From NCBI GenBank assembly GCA_022241785.1, contig JAKOMP010000025.1, forward strand, positions 1-61,838: 61,838 bases of DNA, given 5' to 3'. This document shows, in pieces, positions 48,041 through 56,853 of this stretch. Origin of the DNA: Cyanocohniella sp. LLY. Its GTDB lineage: Bacteria; Cyanobacteriota; Cyanobacteriia; Cyanobacteriales; Nostocaceae. Each line of letters opens with the position of its first letter. Position 1 is the stretch's first letter. The notes under the pieces are model-generated. The model ran no database searches. It was not told where the DNA came from and worked only from the letters and a program-made list of their open reading frames with translations. Both the position numbers and the translations under genes were made by a program.

Positions 48041-48205
48041 AAATAATTTACCTAATAAAATTTTGGATTTTCCATAGAGAATTGCTTCTAACAATCCTAA
48101 CTGCCAACTTGTGTGACGCATCCAAAACTAAAATTCTCCCCACCGCCCCACCCCTAAGCTTTACAATACTTGCAGATAATTTAAAAAAACCATTGATCAT
48201 CTGTA

Positions 48206-48808
48206 ATGACTAATTCCACAGATATTGCCACCTTAGCCCGTTGGATGGCAGCTGACTTTAGTAATCAAGCACAAGCTTTTGAAAACCCACCTTTTTTTGC
48301 CCATATTCGCGTGTGTATGCGTCCTCTATCTTGGGATGTATTGTCAGGGGTGAGTTTATTTGTTGAGCAAGCTTATGATTATACGCTAAATGACCCATAT
48401 CGTGTCCGGGTATTGAAATTGGTAACCGCAGGCGATCGCATCCAAATTGAAAACTACACTGTTAAGCAAGAAGAAAAGTTTTACGGTGCATCTCGTGACC
48501 TGGAACGCCTGAAAACCCTAAAAGGTGACGACTTAGAAAAGTTACAAGGCTGTAACATGAATGTAGAGTGGATTGGGAACAGCTTTCAAGGCACAGTAGA
48601 ACCAGGGAAAGGTTGTATTGTATTTCGCAAAGGGCAAAAAACCTATTTAGATAGTGAGTTTGAAATTAGCGAAGAGAGATTTATCAGCCTTGACCGAGGA
48701 CGTGATTTAGATACCGATAAACATATTTGGGGGTCTGTCGCTGGCCCATTTCACTTTGTGCGTAAACATAGTTTTGCCGATGAAGTAAAACTAATTACAA
48801 TCTCTTAA
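48206..48808 (+). CDS. cpcT: CpcT/CpeT-type phycobiliprotein lyase
   Basis: 200 residues with the family hallmarks: LARWMAADFSNQAQA at the N-terminus, the HIRVCMRPL and FVEQAYDY strands, and the conserved CNMNVEW and KGCIVFRKG segments. CpcT attaches phycocyanobilin to Cys-153 of the phycocyanin beta subunit, in the cytosol during phycobilisome assembly. The Anabaena PCC 7120 CpcT (all5339) lies beside the HGL region, which agrees with this position. The stop codon overlaps the end of the convergent phosphodiesterase gene by four bases. Confidence 0.88.
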   Translation: MTNSTDIATLARWMAADFSNQAQAFENPPFFAHIRVCMRPLSWDVLSGVSLFVEQAYDYTLNDPYRVRVLKLVTAGDRIQIENYTVKQEEKFYGASRDLERLKTLKGDDLEKLQGCNMNVEWIGNSFQGTVEPGKGCIVFRKGQKTYLDSEFEISEERFISLDRGRDLDTDKHIWGSVAGPFHFVRKHSFADEVKLITIS

Positions 48809-49602
48809 GCACCTGTGGCGGCTAACTCCAATGGATAGCCATAAGGAACTCGCTCAATAGAAGTTTCCCAACTGCCATTGGGGTATAGTTTCAACAACCG
48901 AAATCCTGGGAATTGTTGGTCGATGATAAAATTTGGGCTGTTTGACTGGAACTGAATGCAAGTCGATGGAGTGCTGAGGTAATCAACCCCATGACGTTGG
49001 TGTTGAAATTCTTGGTGGACGTGACCAAATAAAACTAACTTGACTTGGGGGTGGCGATCTAGAACTGCAAAAAATTCTTGGGGATTTTTGAGACTGCTGC
49101 TATCTAACCAGGCAGAATTAACTAGAAAAGGTGGATGATGTAGAGCTACTACACTAGGATTATTTCCCAGCATTTTTAACTCAGAATCCAGCCAATCTAG
49201 AGTATTACCTGTAAGATAACCATGCACACATTCAGGTACAGACGAATTAAGCAAGATAAAATTCCAACCACCACGCTGAAAAGACTTGCGGCGGGAAATC
49301 ATCCCTATACTTAAGATGTCATCCATTGCGATCGCGCAGTCATGGTTCCCTGGTAGCCAGTAAGTTGGTACTTGTAGTGGATTTAGTAAGTTTTGCAGAT
49401 TTTCATAGGACTCAGGCGTACCATCGCCAGATAAATCTCCCGTCAGCAGTAGTAAATCAAGTTCAGTCCGCAATGCCTTTAATCTCTCTATAACTGCCTG
49501 TAAAGACTGTGTAGTAGGCATTCCCAGCATTTGGTGCTGTTCCGAAGCAAACAGATGGATATCTGTCACCTGAGCAATTGATAGGGGAGACACTTGATTC
49601 AT
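48805..49602 (-). CDS. CpdA-type cyclic nucleotide phosphodiesterase
   Basis: 265-residue calcineurin-like metallophosphoesterase. The metal ligands appear in order: QVTDIHLF (DxH), LLTGDLSGDGTPESY (GDxxxDG), WLPGNHDC (GNHD), ALHHPPF and LFGHVHQEF (GHxH). The set and length fit 3',5'-cAMP phosphodiesterases of the CpdA class, which lower cAMP in the cytosol. Other phosphodiester substrates are possible. It is transcribed convergently with the lyase gene. Confidence 0.82.
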   Translation of the reverse strand: MNQVSPLSIAQVTDIHLFASEQHQMLGMPTTQSLQAVIERLKALRTELDLLLLTGDLSGDGTPESYENLQNLLNPLQVPTYWLPGNHDCAIAMDDILSIGMISRRKSFQRGGWNFILLNSSVPECVHGYLTGNTLDWLDSELKMLGNNPSVVALHHPPFLVNSAWLDSSSLKNPQEFFAVLDRHPQVKLVLFGHVHQEFQHQRHGVDYLSTPSTCIQFQSNSPNFIIDQQFPGFRLLKLYPNGSWETSIERVPYGYPLELAATGA

Positions 49603-49993
49603 TTTTACTGATCGCCGTGTGGGTGTCTTAACATCTGATTCTTCTTTAGGGAAGGTAACTAATCCAGGTTTTAACGATTTTCATGTCATCATAGAACTAA
49701 AAACCACATATAGACATGTAATTTCTTAAAAAAACTGATTTTTCATCCATCTTAAGAGTGATATTGCCTTTTTTTGGTATTTTACGTCACTCATCCTTGG
49801 CAAAAATTCATCAATTCTTCACGCTATCTCCACAAATGTCTAGTCAGCAATAAGTAATTGGACAAAAATATTTACCATTGCCCTGGATGTCAAAATACCA
49901 GTAATTACTAAATTTTTTGATAAGCAGCAAAATTTTCTCTTCTGGAGGTACCAATTTAGCTAAAATGTTGGTATGATAGTTAATTGTGGGAGC
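49603..49993. other. Non-coding region upstream of tRNA-Cys
   Basis: No gene is seen. Minus-strand frames across 49844-50050 run through the tRNA and are shadows. It should include the promoters of the phosphodiesterase gene and of the tRNA. Confidence 0.5.
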
Positions 49994-50065
<72 letters not shown>

Positions 50066-50120
50066 TCAGGGTTTCAGCCCTTTAAGGAAATCCAAAAGTT
50101 AATAAAACCGCTATTTGATA

Positions 50121-50243
50121 GTCAAACTGATCGTCAAAGCAATGCCTAGCAGGTGGAGAGACAGTCACATGATCGTCAGGTAATCGTCAGATGATCGTCG
50201 AGAGACAGTCAAATGGTAATCGGGGGATAGTCAATGATCGTCA
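50121..50243. repeat. 11-bp periodic repeat ATCGTCAG downstream of tRNA-Cys
   Basis: The word GTCA/GTCG, usually within GATCGTCA or GACAGTCA, recurs at 50164, 50175, 50186, 50197, 50208, 50230 and 50240, that is at 11-base steps with one weak copy, plus outlying copies at 50121 and 50133. The period is not a multiple of three, so it is not a protein repeat; it resembles an array of protein-binding sites on one face of the helix. No element of this kind is known to me here. Confidence 0.7.
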
Positions 50244-50350
50244 TAGACACAGGCTATTCCAGAATCTTTTTAAGGCACTGTTGGTGATCATCAGGCGGTT
50301 GTGTGTTGATCAGAAGACAGGATTACTGCAACCTAACCGCCTATGTACAT

Positions 50351-50505
50351 AGGTGTAGTATTACGCCATAGATTCAAGATAGTTGTTAAAATCTGAAGTA
50401 TCTTAATAAGCGCCTAGCACTGGCTTTAGCTCACTTATCCTCTGATTTGCTCTAGTAGGGTTTCAACATTTGTATAATAATCTACTTAGGGCATATCATA
50501 TTTAT
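50351..50505 (+). repeat. Leader repeat, copy A
   Basis: This ~155-base segment begins AGGTGTAGTATTACGCCATA and ends GGGCATATCATATTTATG. It is repeated with high identity at 51001-51155 and, more degraded, at 51686-51790. Each copy lies within 50 bases of the start codon of the next gene, so it is likely a duplicated promoter/5' leader. Confidence 0.85.
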
Positions 50506-50550
50506 GCGTTCAACGGGTGGAACCAATAAAAGAACTTCAAAGGATATTCT

Positions 50551-50985
50551 ATGGCTGTATTTGAAAAAGCTTTTATACCAGCCGTCAACGAAGAGGATTT
50601 ATCTCATTTAACATTTTTGGGAGTTAATAGAAAAGTTGAAATCACTCAAGACAAACATTTGCATACAACAAACTTTGTTTTTGAAGTAATGGGAGAGGTT
50701 AAAGGAACTTCTGAAAAAGTTTTAATATCGGTCGGTACAATATATACATACAATAACTTTGTAGGTAAAATATTAAAAGCTATGGGTTTTGTAGAACCTG
50801 ACAAACAATGTTTTATAAATGAGGACGGGTTTTATCAGTTTGAAGATGACAATATTGAGGCTAGGATTGATACGTTTTTAATATTAAATCAAGGGAATGT
50901 ATTTTTAGCTAAAATATATAATGAAACTCAGGAGATGCTTAAGCATTCTTGGCAGATAGATGTTACAACATTGAAACCTTTTTAA
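50551..50985 (+). CDS. Small protein of unknown function, paralogue 1
   Basis: 144 residues, A+T-rich codons. It starts MAVFEKAFIPAVNEEDLSHL. The conserved core with the next gene is a beta-strand stretch (FVFEVMGEVKGTSEK), then ILKAMGFVEPD followed by a probable helix, then GNVFLAKIYNE and a closing LKPF. No signal peptide or known fold was recognised. The pair with its duplicated leader, behind a tRNA, looks like accessory DNA; a phage- or plasmid-type single-strand-binding or regulatory protein is possible but not supported. Confidence 0.65.
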   Translation: MAVFEKAFIPAVNEEDLSHLTFLGVNRKVEITQDKHLHTTNFVFEVMGEVKGTSEKVLISVGTIYTYNNFVGKILKAMGFVEPDKQCFINEDGFYQFEDDNIEARIDTFLILNQGNVFLAKIYNETQEMLKHSWQIDVTTLKPF

Positions 50986-51000
50986 AGGAATAGCGATCTC

Positions 51001-51155
51001 AGGTGTATTATTACGCCATAGATTCAAGATAGTTGGTAAAATCTGAACTCTCTTAATAGCCGCCTAGCACTGATTTAAGCTTACGTATCCTCTGATTTGC
51101 TCTAGTACGGTTTTCAGCCTTGGCATGGGAATATACTGAGGGCATATCATATACA
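51001..51155 (+). repeat. Leader repeat, copy B
   Basis: This is the second copy of the ~155-base leader, with only scattered base changes to copy A over TTACGCCATAGATTCAAG, CGCCTAGCACTG and ATCCTCTGATTTGCTCTAGTA. It diverges most in the 30 bases before GGGCATATCATA. Confidence 0.85.
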
Positions 51156-51194
51156 TGGGGCAAATGCAAACAATAAAACCCCAGGATGAGAAAT

Positions 51195-51611
51195 ATGGTT
51201 ACATTTAAATCGGGGTTTTCACCTGCTAAAACTTTAAATGGAGGTTTAAATAAACTAACCTTCTTAAGGTATCAGATAGTTAAAACCCGAAAGATCAGCC
51301 TAACATTTGAGGTACAGGGAGAAAATATAAATACTACAGAAGAATATGAAATGACTTTTGATTTTATCTATGAGAAGGATGACATCCTAGCTAGAATATT
51401 AAAAAATATGGGGTTTACAGAACCTGAAATGAAATATTTGATAATAGAAGATATGCTTCAGTTAGATAATACAGGCATTGGGCTGGAAATCATGAAGTTT
51501 CTAGGAACTCAACGGGGTGTTCCATTTTTAGCAAAACTTGTTGATGAAAATAATGATGGGTGTTGGGGCTTAGAAGTAAAAACTTTGAGACCTTTATATC
51601 CAAATAAATAA
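51195..51611 (+). CDS. Small protein of unknown function, paralogue 2
   Basis: ATG 51195 (MVTFKSGFSPAKT) is preferred because AGGATGAG then serves as ribosome site; ATG 51186 is in that site. 138 residues. It matches paralogue 1 through LTFLR, SLTFEVQGE, ILKNMGFTEPE, GVPFLAKLVDE and LEVKTLRPL, with the same length and spacing. Function unknown. A strong terminator follows directly, so each paralogue probably forms its own unit driven by its own leader. Confidence 0.65.
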   Translation: MVTFKSGFSPAKTLNGGLNKLTFLRYQIVKTRKISLTFEVQGENINTTEEYEMTFDFIYEKDDILARILKNMGFTEPEMKYLIIEDMLQLDNTGIGLEIMKFLGTQRGVPFLAKLVDENNDGCWGLEVKTLRPLYPNK

Positions 51612-51628
51612 AGTTAAAAAATAGCTTA

Positions 51629-51664
51629 AAAACCCCCACGTTCCTCTATAGTCCTGGGGGTTTT
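51629..51664 (+). terminator. Strong intrinsic terminator
   Basis: AAAACCCCCA pairs perfectly with TGGGGGTTTT around a 16-base loop, 18 bases after the paralogue 2 stop codon; the T-run continues from the stem. Confidence 0.85.
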
Positions 51665-51685
51665 CTGTGACTTATAGGCGGGGTC

Positions 51686-51790
51686 AGGTGTAATATTACC
51701 TCCATATAATGCTTTTGTAATATATTAAGATAATCTGAAGCAAATTCAACAACCTTTTAATAACCTAGAGATAACTAAACCTTTACTCAT
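51686..51790 (+). repeat. Leader repeat, degraded copy C
   Basis: AGGTGTAATATTACCTCCATA, TTAAGATAATCTGAAG and TTTTAATAACCTAG follow in the same order and spacing class as in copies A and B. The remainder has diverged. It precedes the PhoD gene. Confidence 0.55.
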
Positions 51791-51849
51791 TGGCGTAACT
51801 TCATGTGGTAATTCCCTGTTATATAACACCTCACGGGAACTTACTGATA

Positions 51850-53463
51850 ATGAGTAGAAAATCTAATCAGCCAATGAAGATGAATCGCCGCCAGTTTTTG
51901 CTAAGTTCATCTGTCACAGCAGGTGGAGTTATTGCCACAAATCTTATATCCCAGTCACGCATTTTTGCTCAAGCACCTGCAATTATTACCTCAGATAAAA
52001 TGCGTCCTGGCATACCGTACGGCATAGCATCTGGAGATCTCACAGATAATAGTATTATCCTCTGGAGTCGTTGCGATCGCCCTGCCCGGATGTTAATTGA
52101 ATATTCCACCAGCGAATCATTTCGCAATGTGCGACGCGTTTTCGGTCCACGGGCTTTAGAAGAAAATGACTTTACAGCTAGATTTAGTCTCAATAATCTA
52201 CCACCAAACCAACAAATATTTTATCGGGTAACTTTCCAAGATTTAGATTATCAAAATGTCTACAGCGAACCTGTCAGCGGTACTTTCCGCACGCCCCCAA
52301 TAACTGGAAGAGATATCTTCTTTGTTTGGGGCGGAGATACAGCAGGTCAAGGATGGGGTATTAATCCTGATTTTGGGGGCATGAAAATTTATGAAACCAT
52401 GCGTCAACTTAATCCCGATTTCTTCATTCATTCCGGCGATACCATTTACGCTGACAACCCCATCCAATCAGAAGTATTGCTAAATGATGGCACAATCTGG
52501 AAAAATATTACCATCGAAGAAAAATCAAAAGTAGCAGAAACCCTCACAGAATTTCGTGGCAACTTTAAGTACAACTTACTCGATGAAAATGTAAAGCGTT
52601 TTAACGCTGAAGTTCCCATGTTGGCACAGTGGGACGACCACGAAACCACTAATAATTGGTATCCTGGCGAATTTCTTCTCAGCGATGACCGCTATACAGT
52701 CAAGGATGTTAACTTGCTAGCACAAAGGGCAAGACAAGCATTTTTTGAATATATGCCCATGCCCTATAAGAGCAGATTTGATGCTGATAGATCGAAAATA
52801 TACCGTTCATTCCAACATGGCCCATTGCTGGACATTTTCATGCTAGATCAACGTACTTACCGGGGGCCAAACACCGAAAATCTTCAGCCAGTACAAAGTT
52901 CAGAAACAGATATGCTGGGCAAATCACAGTTGCAATGGATAAAAGTGCAACTACTAAAATCAAAAGCCACCTGGAAAGTAATTGCCAGTGATATGCCTTT
53001 AGGACTTATAGTTCGAGATGGCCCTAACGCTTTTGAAGCTTGGGCTAACGCTGACAATGGGCGACCCTTGGGAAGAGAGTTAGAACTGGTTGAATTACTG
53101 CAATTTATCAAACACCGGAATATTCAAAATGTTGTTTGGTTAACAGCAGATGTGCATTATGCAGCCGCCCATTATTATGATCCCAACAAAGCACAATTTA
53201 CCGACTTCAAGCCATTCTGGGAGTTTGTCGCTGGCCCTCTCAACGCGGGTACATTTGGCCCAGGACAATTAGATAATACCTTTGGCCCCCAATTAATATT
53301 CCAAAGTAATCCTCTAGGGATGCTACCAAATCGACCACCCAGTGAAGGGTTGCAATTCTTTGGCGGGGTGAAAATTGATGCTTATACCAAAGTGATGACG
53401 GTCACACTGCGTAATTTAGCAGGGGAAATTATTTACAGCAAAGATTTGCCACCAGAAGCATAA
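51850..53463 (+). CDS. phoD: PhoD-type alkaline phosphatase, Tat-exported
   Basis: About 537 residues from ATG 51850; an upstream ATG at 51805 adds a run unlike a signal. The N-terminus has a twin-arginine signal (MNRRQFLLSSSVTAGG, cleavage near FAQA). PhoD hallmarks follow: RPGIPYGIASGDLTDNSIILW, the N-terminal FN3-like domain, the metal-site HSGDTIYAD and WDDHETTNNWYPGE, LDQRTYRG, and WLTADVHYAAAHYYDP. It hydrolyses phosphate mono- or diesters in the periplasm or outside the cell with Ca/Fe. In cyanobacteria such genes are usually induced by phosphate starvation, but I saw no clear Pho box. Confidence 0.9.
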   Translation: MSRKSNQPMKMNRRQFLLSSSVTAGGVIATNLISQSRIFAQAPAIITSDKMRPGIPYGIASGDLTDNSIILWSRCDRPARMLIEYSTSESFRNVRRVFGPRALEENDFTARFSLNNLPPNQQIFYRVTFQDLDYQNVYSEPVSGTFRTPPITGRDIFFVWGGDTAGQGWGINPDFGGMKIYETMRQLNPDFFIHSGDTIYADNPIQSEVLLNDGTIWKNITIEEKSKVAETLTEFRGNFKYNLLDENVKRFNAEVPMLAQWDDHETTNNWYPGEFLLSDDRYTVKDVNLLAQRARQAFFEYMPMPYKSRFDADRSKIYRSFQHGPLLDIFMLDQRTYRGPNTENLQPVQSSETDMLGKSQLQWIKVQLLKSKATWKVIASDMPLGLIVRDGPNAFEAWANADNGRPLGRELELVELLQFIKHRNIQNVVWLTADVHYAAAHYYDPNKAQFTDFKPFWEFVAGPLNAGTFGPGQLDNTFGPQLIFQSNPLGMLPNRPPSEGLQFFGGVKIDAYTKVMTVTLRNLAGEIIYSKDLPPEA

Positions 53464-53487
53464 ATTTTCCACACTATAGCTGAATCT

Positions 53488-53524
53488 AGCCAGTCAGATA
53501 GAGTTATTCTTCTCTCTGCTGGCT
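53488..53524 (+). terminator. Terminator after phoD
   Basis: AGCCAG..CAGA..AGAG pairs with CTCT..CTG..CTGGCT in an imperfect long stem, followed by TTTCTTAACTTTTG. Confidence 0.65.
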
Positions 53525-54002
53525 TTCTTAACTTTTGTTTAAGTCCCGTTAGGAAATTCCGACAATAAAGTTATTTTGTGGCTCGCGCACCCTTGCGTTA
53601 TCTTCTATATCGGCAAACAGCAAGAATTTCTCGATTTTGTTCGGAAGCAGGATATCAAGTCCGGGGTGGGGAACTTGAGCGCACTAAATTACTTCAATTG
53701 TCTAGAATTAAATTTATACCGTTCGTGATGCTGTGGAAGAACTAGGAAGCGTGATGAATATAAGTTAAGTATATATCGGGTTTAAAGAGTATTTATATTT
53801 ATAGACAATATCAGCTTGAAGGGGCATATCAATCCCATTCAACGCTCCACTTTTAGAGTACCTCGCAAATGTTGGGGATAAATTAGCATAAATCCTGATG
53901 GTGCGATCTGCTTGCAGCAGCGCTTCGCTATCGCCAAAGGCGGGGCTTTGCCCATCGCTTTGTAATGGATATATTAGGCGGATTAAACTTTAAGTGAATA
54001 AG
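53525..54002. other. Gap with dispersed repeat and possible gene remnant
   Basis: On the minus strand, a 43-codon open stretch (about 53553-53681, ending before TAA) reads like protein (HPGLDILLPNKIEKFLLF) but has no start codon and is not identified. A dispersed repeat (GCGCTTCGCTATCGCC...GGCGGGGC) lies at about 53920-53960. The promoter of the next gene should be within the last 60 bases. Confidence 0.35.
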
Positions 54003-54986
54003 ATGAAAAATATACACAATACCCAAAGGCTATTACTAGTATTGCTGCTTGTGCTATCTCCTCTGAGAATGAGGGAAGCAGTAGCTCAAACAACACCTTT
54101 AACATCAGCAGTTGAAGAACAGAACACACCAGAGGATTTAGCCCCCAAGGAGAATCCACAATTAGATAATCAAGCTGATACACAATTGCCTCAACCAGAA
54201 AAAAATCCTCGCAAGAAGTCTAATATTGATGCTATTGTGCAACTTCAAGCTGATGATGATATGTGGCGACAGATGCGCGCTGGCTTGCCATGCTTAGAAA
54301 ACTCAGCGACTTGTTTACAGCAACTACAAGATCAAGCGATCGCTCAGTCACCTTTACTGAAAGAAATTGATCATCGTATTGCTGAGGCTAATGAAACTAT
54401 AAACCAAGCCAGAGCTAAGAATCAAAGATCTATTCAGCTTGCTGCTTTAACGCCAGCACTGCAATATATTCTAGGACCAGCACCACAACCGGGACAACCA
54501 CAACAACGAGGAAATAGGCTTATTGATCATGTTTTGGGTATTGTTCGCGGTGACACAGGATTGATTCAGGGACTGTTACGAGTGGTTAGCATACCATTTT
54601 TGAATAGGAATCGAAGTGTAAATACTGAAGTTCAACTTCAGACACTGCCTATTGCGGATGTTCAAGTAAAAGTAGATGAATTGCAACGAGGAAGAGCAAA
54701 GTTAGTAGATGAAATTAGGGAAAATGTAGCTTTATCTTTGAGTAAATTTGATCAAGCAAGAACAGATTTTCAAACTGCTCAATCTTTAGCTAATCAGGCT
54801 ATTGACGAGTTTAAAGATATTGAAAGTAGATTTGTTCAGGGTAATGATGATACTGAAACTTATCTTTTACATCAGAATCAACTGGAGAATACAAAAGCTC
54901 AAACTTATCGCTCTTGGATGAATATGCGAAGGGCCTTATTTGATTTAAAATTGCTTGTTCTCAATATTAAAGATGTAGAAATTTAA
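54003..54986 (+). CDS. Exported helical protein resembling half of a TolC-type protein
   Basis: ATG 54003 is taken; GTG 53994 is also in frame. 327 residues. Signal peptide (LLLVLLLVLSPL, cleavage near AVAQ) and a Pro/Asn-rich linker are followed by a pair of cysteines (GLPCLENSATCLQQ) and long helices. The C-terminal segment (FKDIESRFVQGNDDTETYLLHQNQ, read as RFVQGNDDTE then helix) has the spacing of TolC outer-membrane efflux repeats, but only one hairpin is present where TolC has two. It may be a periplasmic accessory or a diverged relic. No partner genes are adjacent. Confidence 0.5.
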   Translation: MKNIHNTQRLLLVLLLVLSPLRMREAVAQTTPLTSAVEEQNTPEDLAPKENPQLDNQADTQLPQPEKNPRKKSNIDAIVQLQADDDMWRQMRAGLPCLENSATCLQQLQDQAIAQSPLLKEIDHRIAEANETINQARAKNQRSIQLAALTPALQYILGPAPQPGQPQQRGNRLIDHVLGIVRGDTGLIQGLLRVVSIPFLNRNRSVNTEVQLQTLPIADVQVKVDELQRGRAKLVDEIRENVALSLSKFDQARTDFQTAQSLANQAIDEFKDIESRFVQGNDDTETYLLHQNQLENTKAQTYRSWMNMRRALFDLKLLVLNIKDVEI

Positions 54987-55347
54987 TTAACAGGGAACAG
55001 GCAACATAAAAATTTTCATCATGGGGGAAACCACGCCAGTTCCTACAAGTCGGCGTAGGCTCCCCAAGACCGGACTGCCTCACCACGCGGCTGGCTCCTT
55101 TATGCCGGGAAACCCGTCCACCGCAGTGGCTCCTCCTTGTGAGTGGTTTTTCTCCCCTGCCCCCGTAACCTTCGGGAAGCTACGCTGACGGCGAAGCCTG
55201 CCCCCTGCCTTTTGGGACTTCCAGAAATTAAATTATCCAAATTTACTGGGATGTAAGGTTGTTTTTCTCCCCCCTGCTCCCTGCTCCCTGCTCCCCTGCT
55301 CCCCTGCTTACCCAGTGATTAGACATTTATTTAGTTTGAAGTCCCTT
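54987..55347. repeat. Dispersed G+C-rich repeat and CTGCTCC tandem repeat
   Basis: 55020-55200 carries a G+C-rich dispersed element (words GGGGGAAACCACGCC, CGGACTGCCTCACCACGCGG, GTGGCTCCTCC) unlike the A+T-rich neighbourhood. 55268-55308 is a tandem STRR of CCCTGCTC units. There is no gene. Confidence 0.6.
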
Positions 55348-56853
55348 TCACGCCCACCTACTGATGTAGTGTCTTGCTGTTGTATTCATTTCAATAATAA
55401 ACTCTGTACCTTGCCCTAATTGGGAGTTACACTTTAATTTACCTTGATATTTTTCTACAATAATTTGTTGACTAATTGCTAGTCCTAAACCTTTGCCTTT
55501 GTCCACAGTTTTAGTTGTAAAGAACGGTTCAAATATATGTCTTTGGATATGAGGTAGAATGCCTTTACCATTGTCACAAATATGAATCAAAACTTTTTGT
55601 TTTTTCGATTTATTAACTGCACTAGAGTCATTATTAGTTACTAATGACAAATGACTACTGACCAGTTTTGTGTGAATCCAAATTTTGGGTATGAAAGAAT
55701 AATCCTGTTTCATTCTCTCTTCTAAAGCCTCGATGGCATTAATCAAGATATTCATGAATACCTGATTGAGTTCGCCAGGATAACACTCGACCAAAGGCAA
55801 TTTTCCAAATTCTTTAATTACTTCAATCCCCGGACTATCTTGTGTTGGTTTCAAGCGATGCTGCAAAATTCTGATAACACTATCAATTCCTTCATGTAAA
55901 TTAGATTTTTGCAGTTTGTCTGCATCAAAACCAGAAAAATTTCGCAAGGCAGAAACAATTTCTTGAATACGTTCAGATCCCGATTGCATTGACCATATTA
56001 ATCTTAGTAAATCTGCCTTGATAAAATTTAAGTCTAACTGTTGAAGATATGAAGTAATTTCTAAGGTCGGTGTGGGATAGTAATATTGGTAAAGTTCAAT
56101 TAGTTTAATTAAATCTTCAGTATATTGACTAGTTGGATGGAGATGACAATAAATAAAATTAACGGGATGATGAATTTCGTTAGCCGTATCTATTACTAAT
56201 TTTCCCAAATTAGCCATTTTTTCGTTCTGTAATAGTTGCCTTTTGGTATATTTAAGTTCTGCTTGGGTAATTTCTAGTTGCTGTGATTTTTCTTGTACCT
56301 GTGCCTCTACAAGCTGGCGATTGCTAATTTCGCTGTCAACTTGTTCTAATAGTTGTTTTTTTTGTTGTTGCCAAACTTGTTGGGATAATTTCTCTAGAGT
56401 TATATCCCTGTGTGTTCCTGTCATCCAGACTGCTTTACCGGATTCATCCCACTGAAATACTCTGCCACAACTGAGAATCCATTTCCATTCGCCGGATTTA
56501 GTTAACATTCTCATTTCGGCTTCAAAGATAGGCGTGTGACCTGCAAGATAGTTTTTCAATACTTGGCGGACTTTCGGCAAATCTTGTGGATGTACAAGTT
56601 GCTCGAAGGATCTATAGTGACCAGTAATTTCATCTACTTGATACCCTAAGATGCTTTTCCACTGAGAATCATAATAAGTTTCCTCGGTCACTAGATTCCA
56701 ATTCCACCAGCCCAGACCACTGATAGCTAATGCCATTTGCAAAGCTGCTTGTGAGTGCTGGAAAATCTCTAAAGATTCTGGATTTGGAGACGCAGGAAAG
56801 GTTTGGGAGCTTTGCGATTCCATCTGGTTAATAGCTGGTTCTTCAATATGCAT
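55348..56853 (-). CDS. PAS sensor histidine kinase lacking the usual phosphoacceptor His
   Basis: 501 residues, no membrane span. A PAS/PAC domain (about 33-160; GLGWWNWNLVTEETYYDSQW, MTGTHRDITLEK) is followed by a coiled coil and a HisKA-like region. Aligned to the giant kinase of this window, LGEMVAGVAHEINNPINF corresponds to LGKLVIDTANEIHHPVNF, so the phosphoacceptor His is Asn (codon AAC). The ATPase domain is complete: NQVFMNILINAIEALEE, ICDNGKGI, FEPFFTTK, GKGLGLAIS. Two His follow at the next positions (EIHHP) and might substitute. It may act as a pseudokinase or partner protein. No response regulator is adjacent. Confidence 0.85.
   Translation of the reverse strand: MHIEEPAINQMESQSSQTFPASPNPESLEIFQHSQAALQMALAISGLGWWNWNLVTEETYYDSQWKSILGYQVDEITGHYRSFEQLVHPQDLPKVRQVLKNYLAGHTPIFEAEMRMLTKSGEWKWILSCGRVFQWDESGKAVWMTGTHRDITLEKLSQQVWQQQKKQLLEQVDSEISNRQLVEAQVQEKSQQLEITQAELKYTKRQLLQNEKMANLGKLVIDTANEIHHPVNFIYCHLHPTSQYTEDLIKLIELYQYYYPTPTLEITSYLQQLDLNFIKADLLRLIWSMQSGSERIQEIVSALRNFSGFDADKLQKSNLHEGIDSVIRILQHRLKPTQDSPGIEVIKEFGKLPLVECYPGELNQVFMNILINAIEALEERMKQDYSFIPKIWIHTKLVSSHLSLVTNNDSSAVNKSKKQKVLIHICDNGKGILPHIQRHIFEPFFTTKTVDKGKGLGLAISQQIIVEKYQGKLKCNSQLGQGTEFIIEMNTTARHYISRWA

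Noticed and set aside
50121-50243. CRISPR array
   Set aside because: The units are only about 8-11 bases with no unique spacers of normal length and no cas genes in the window.
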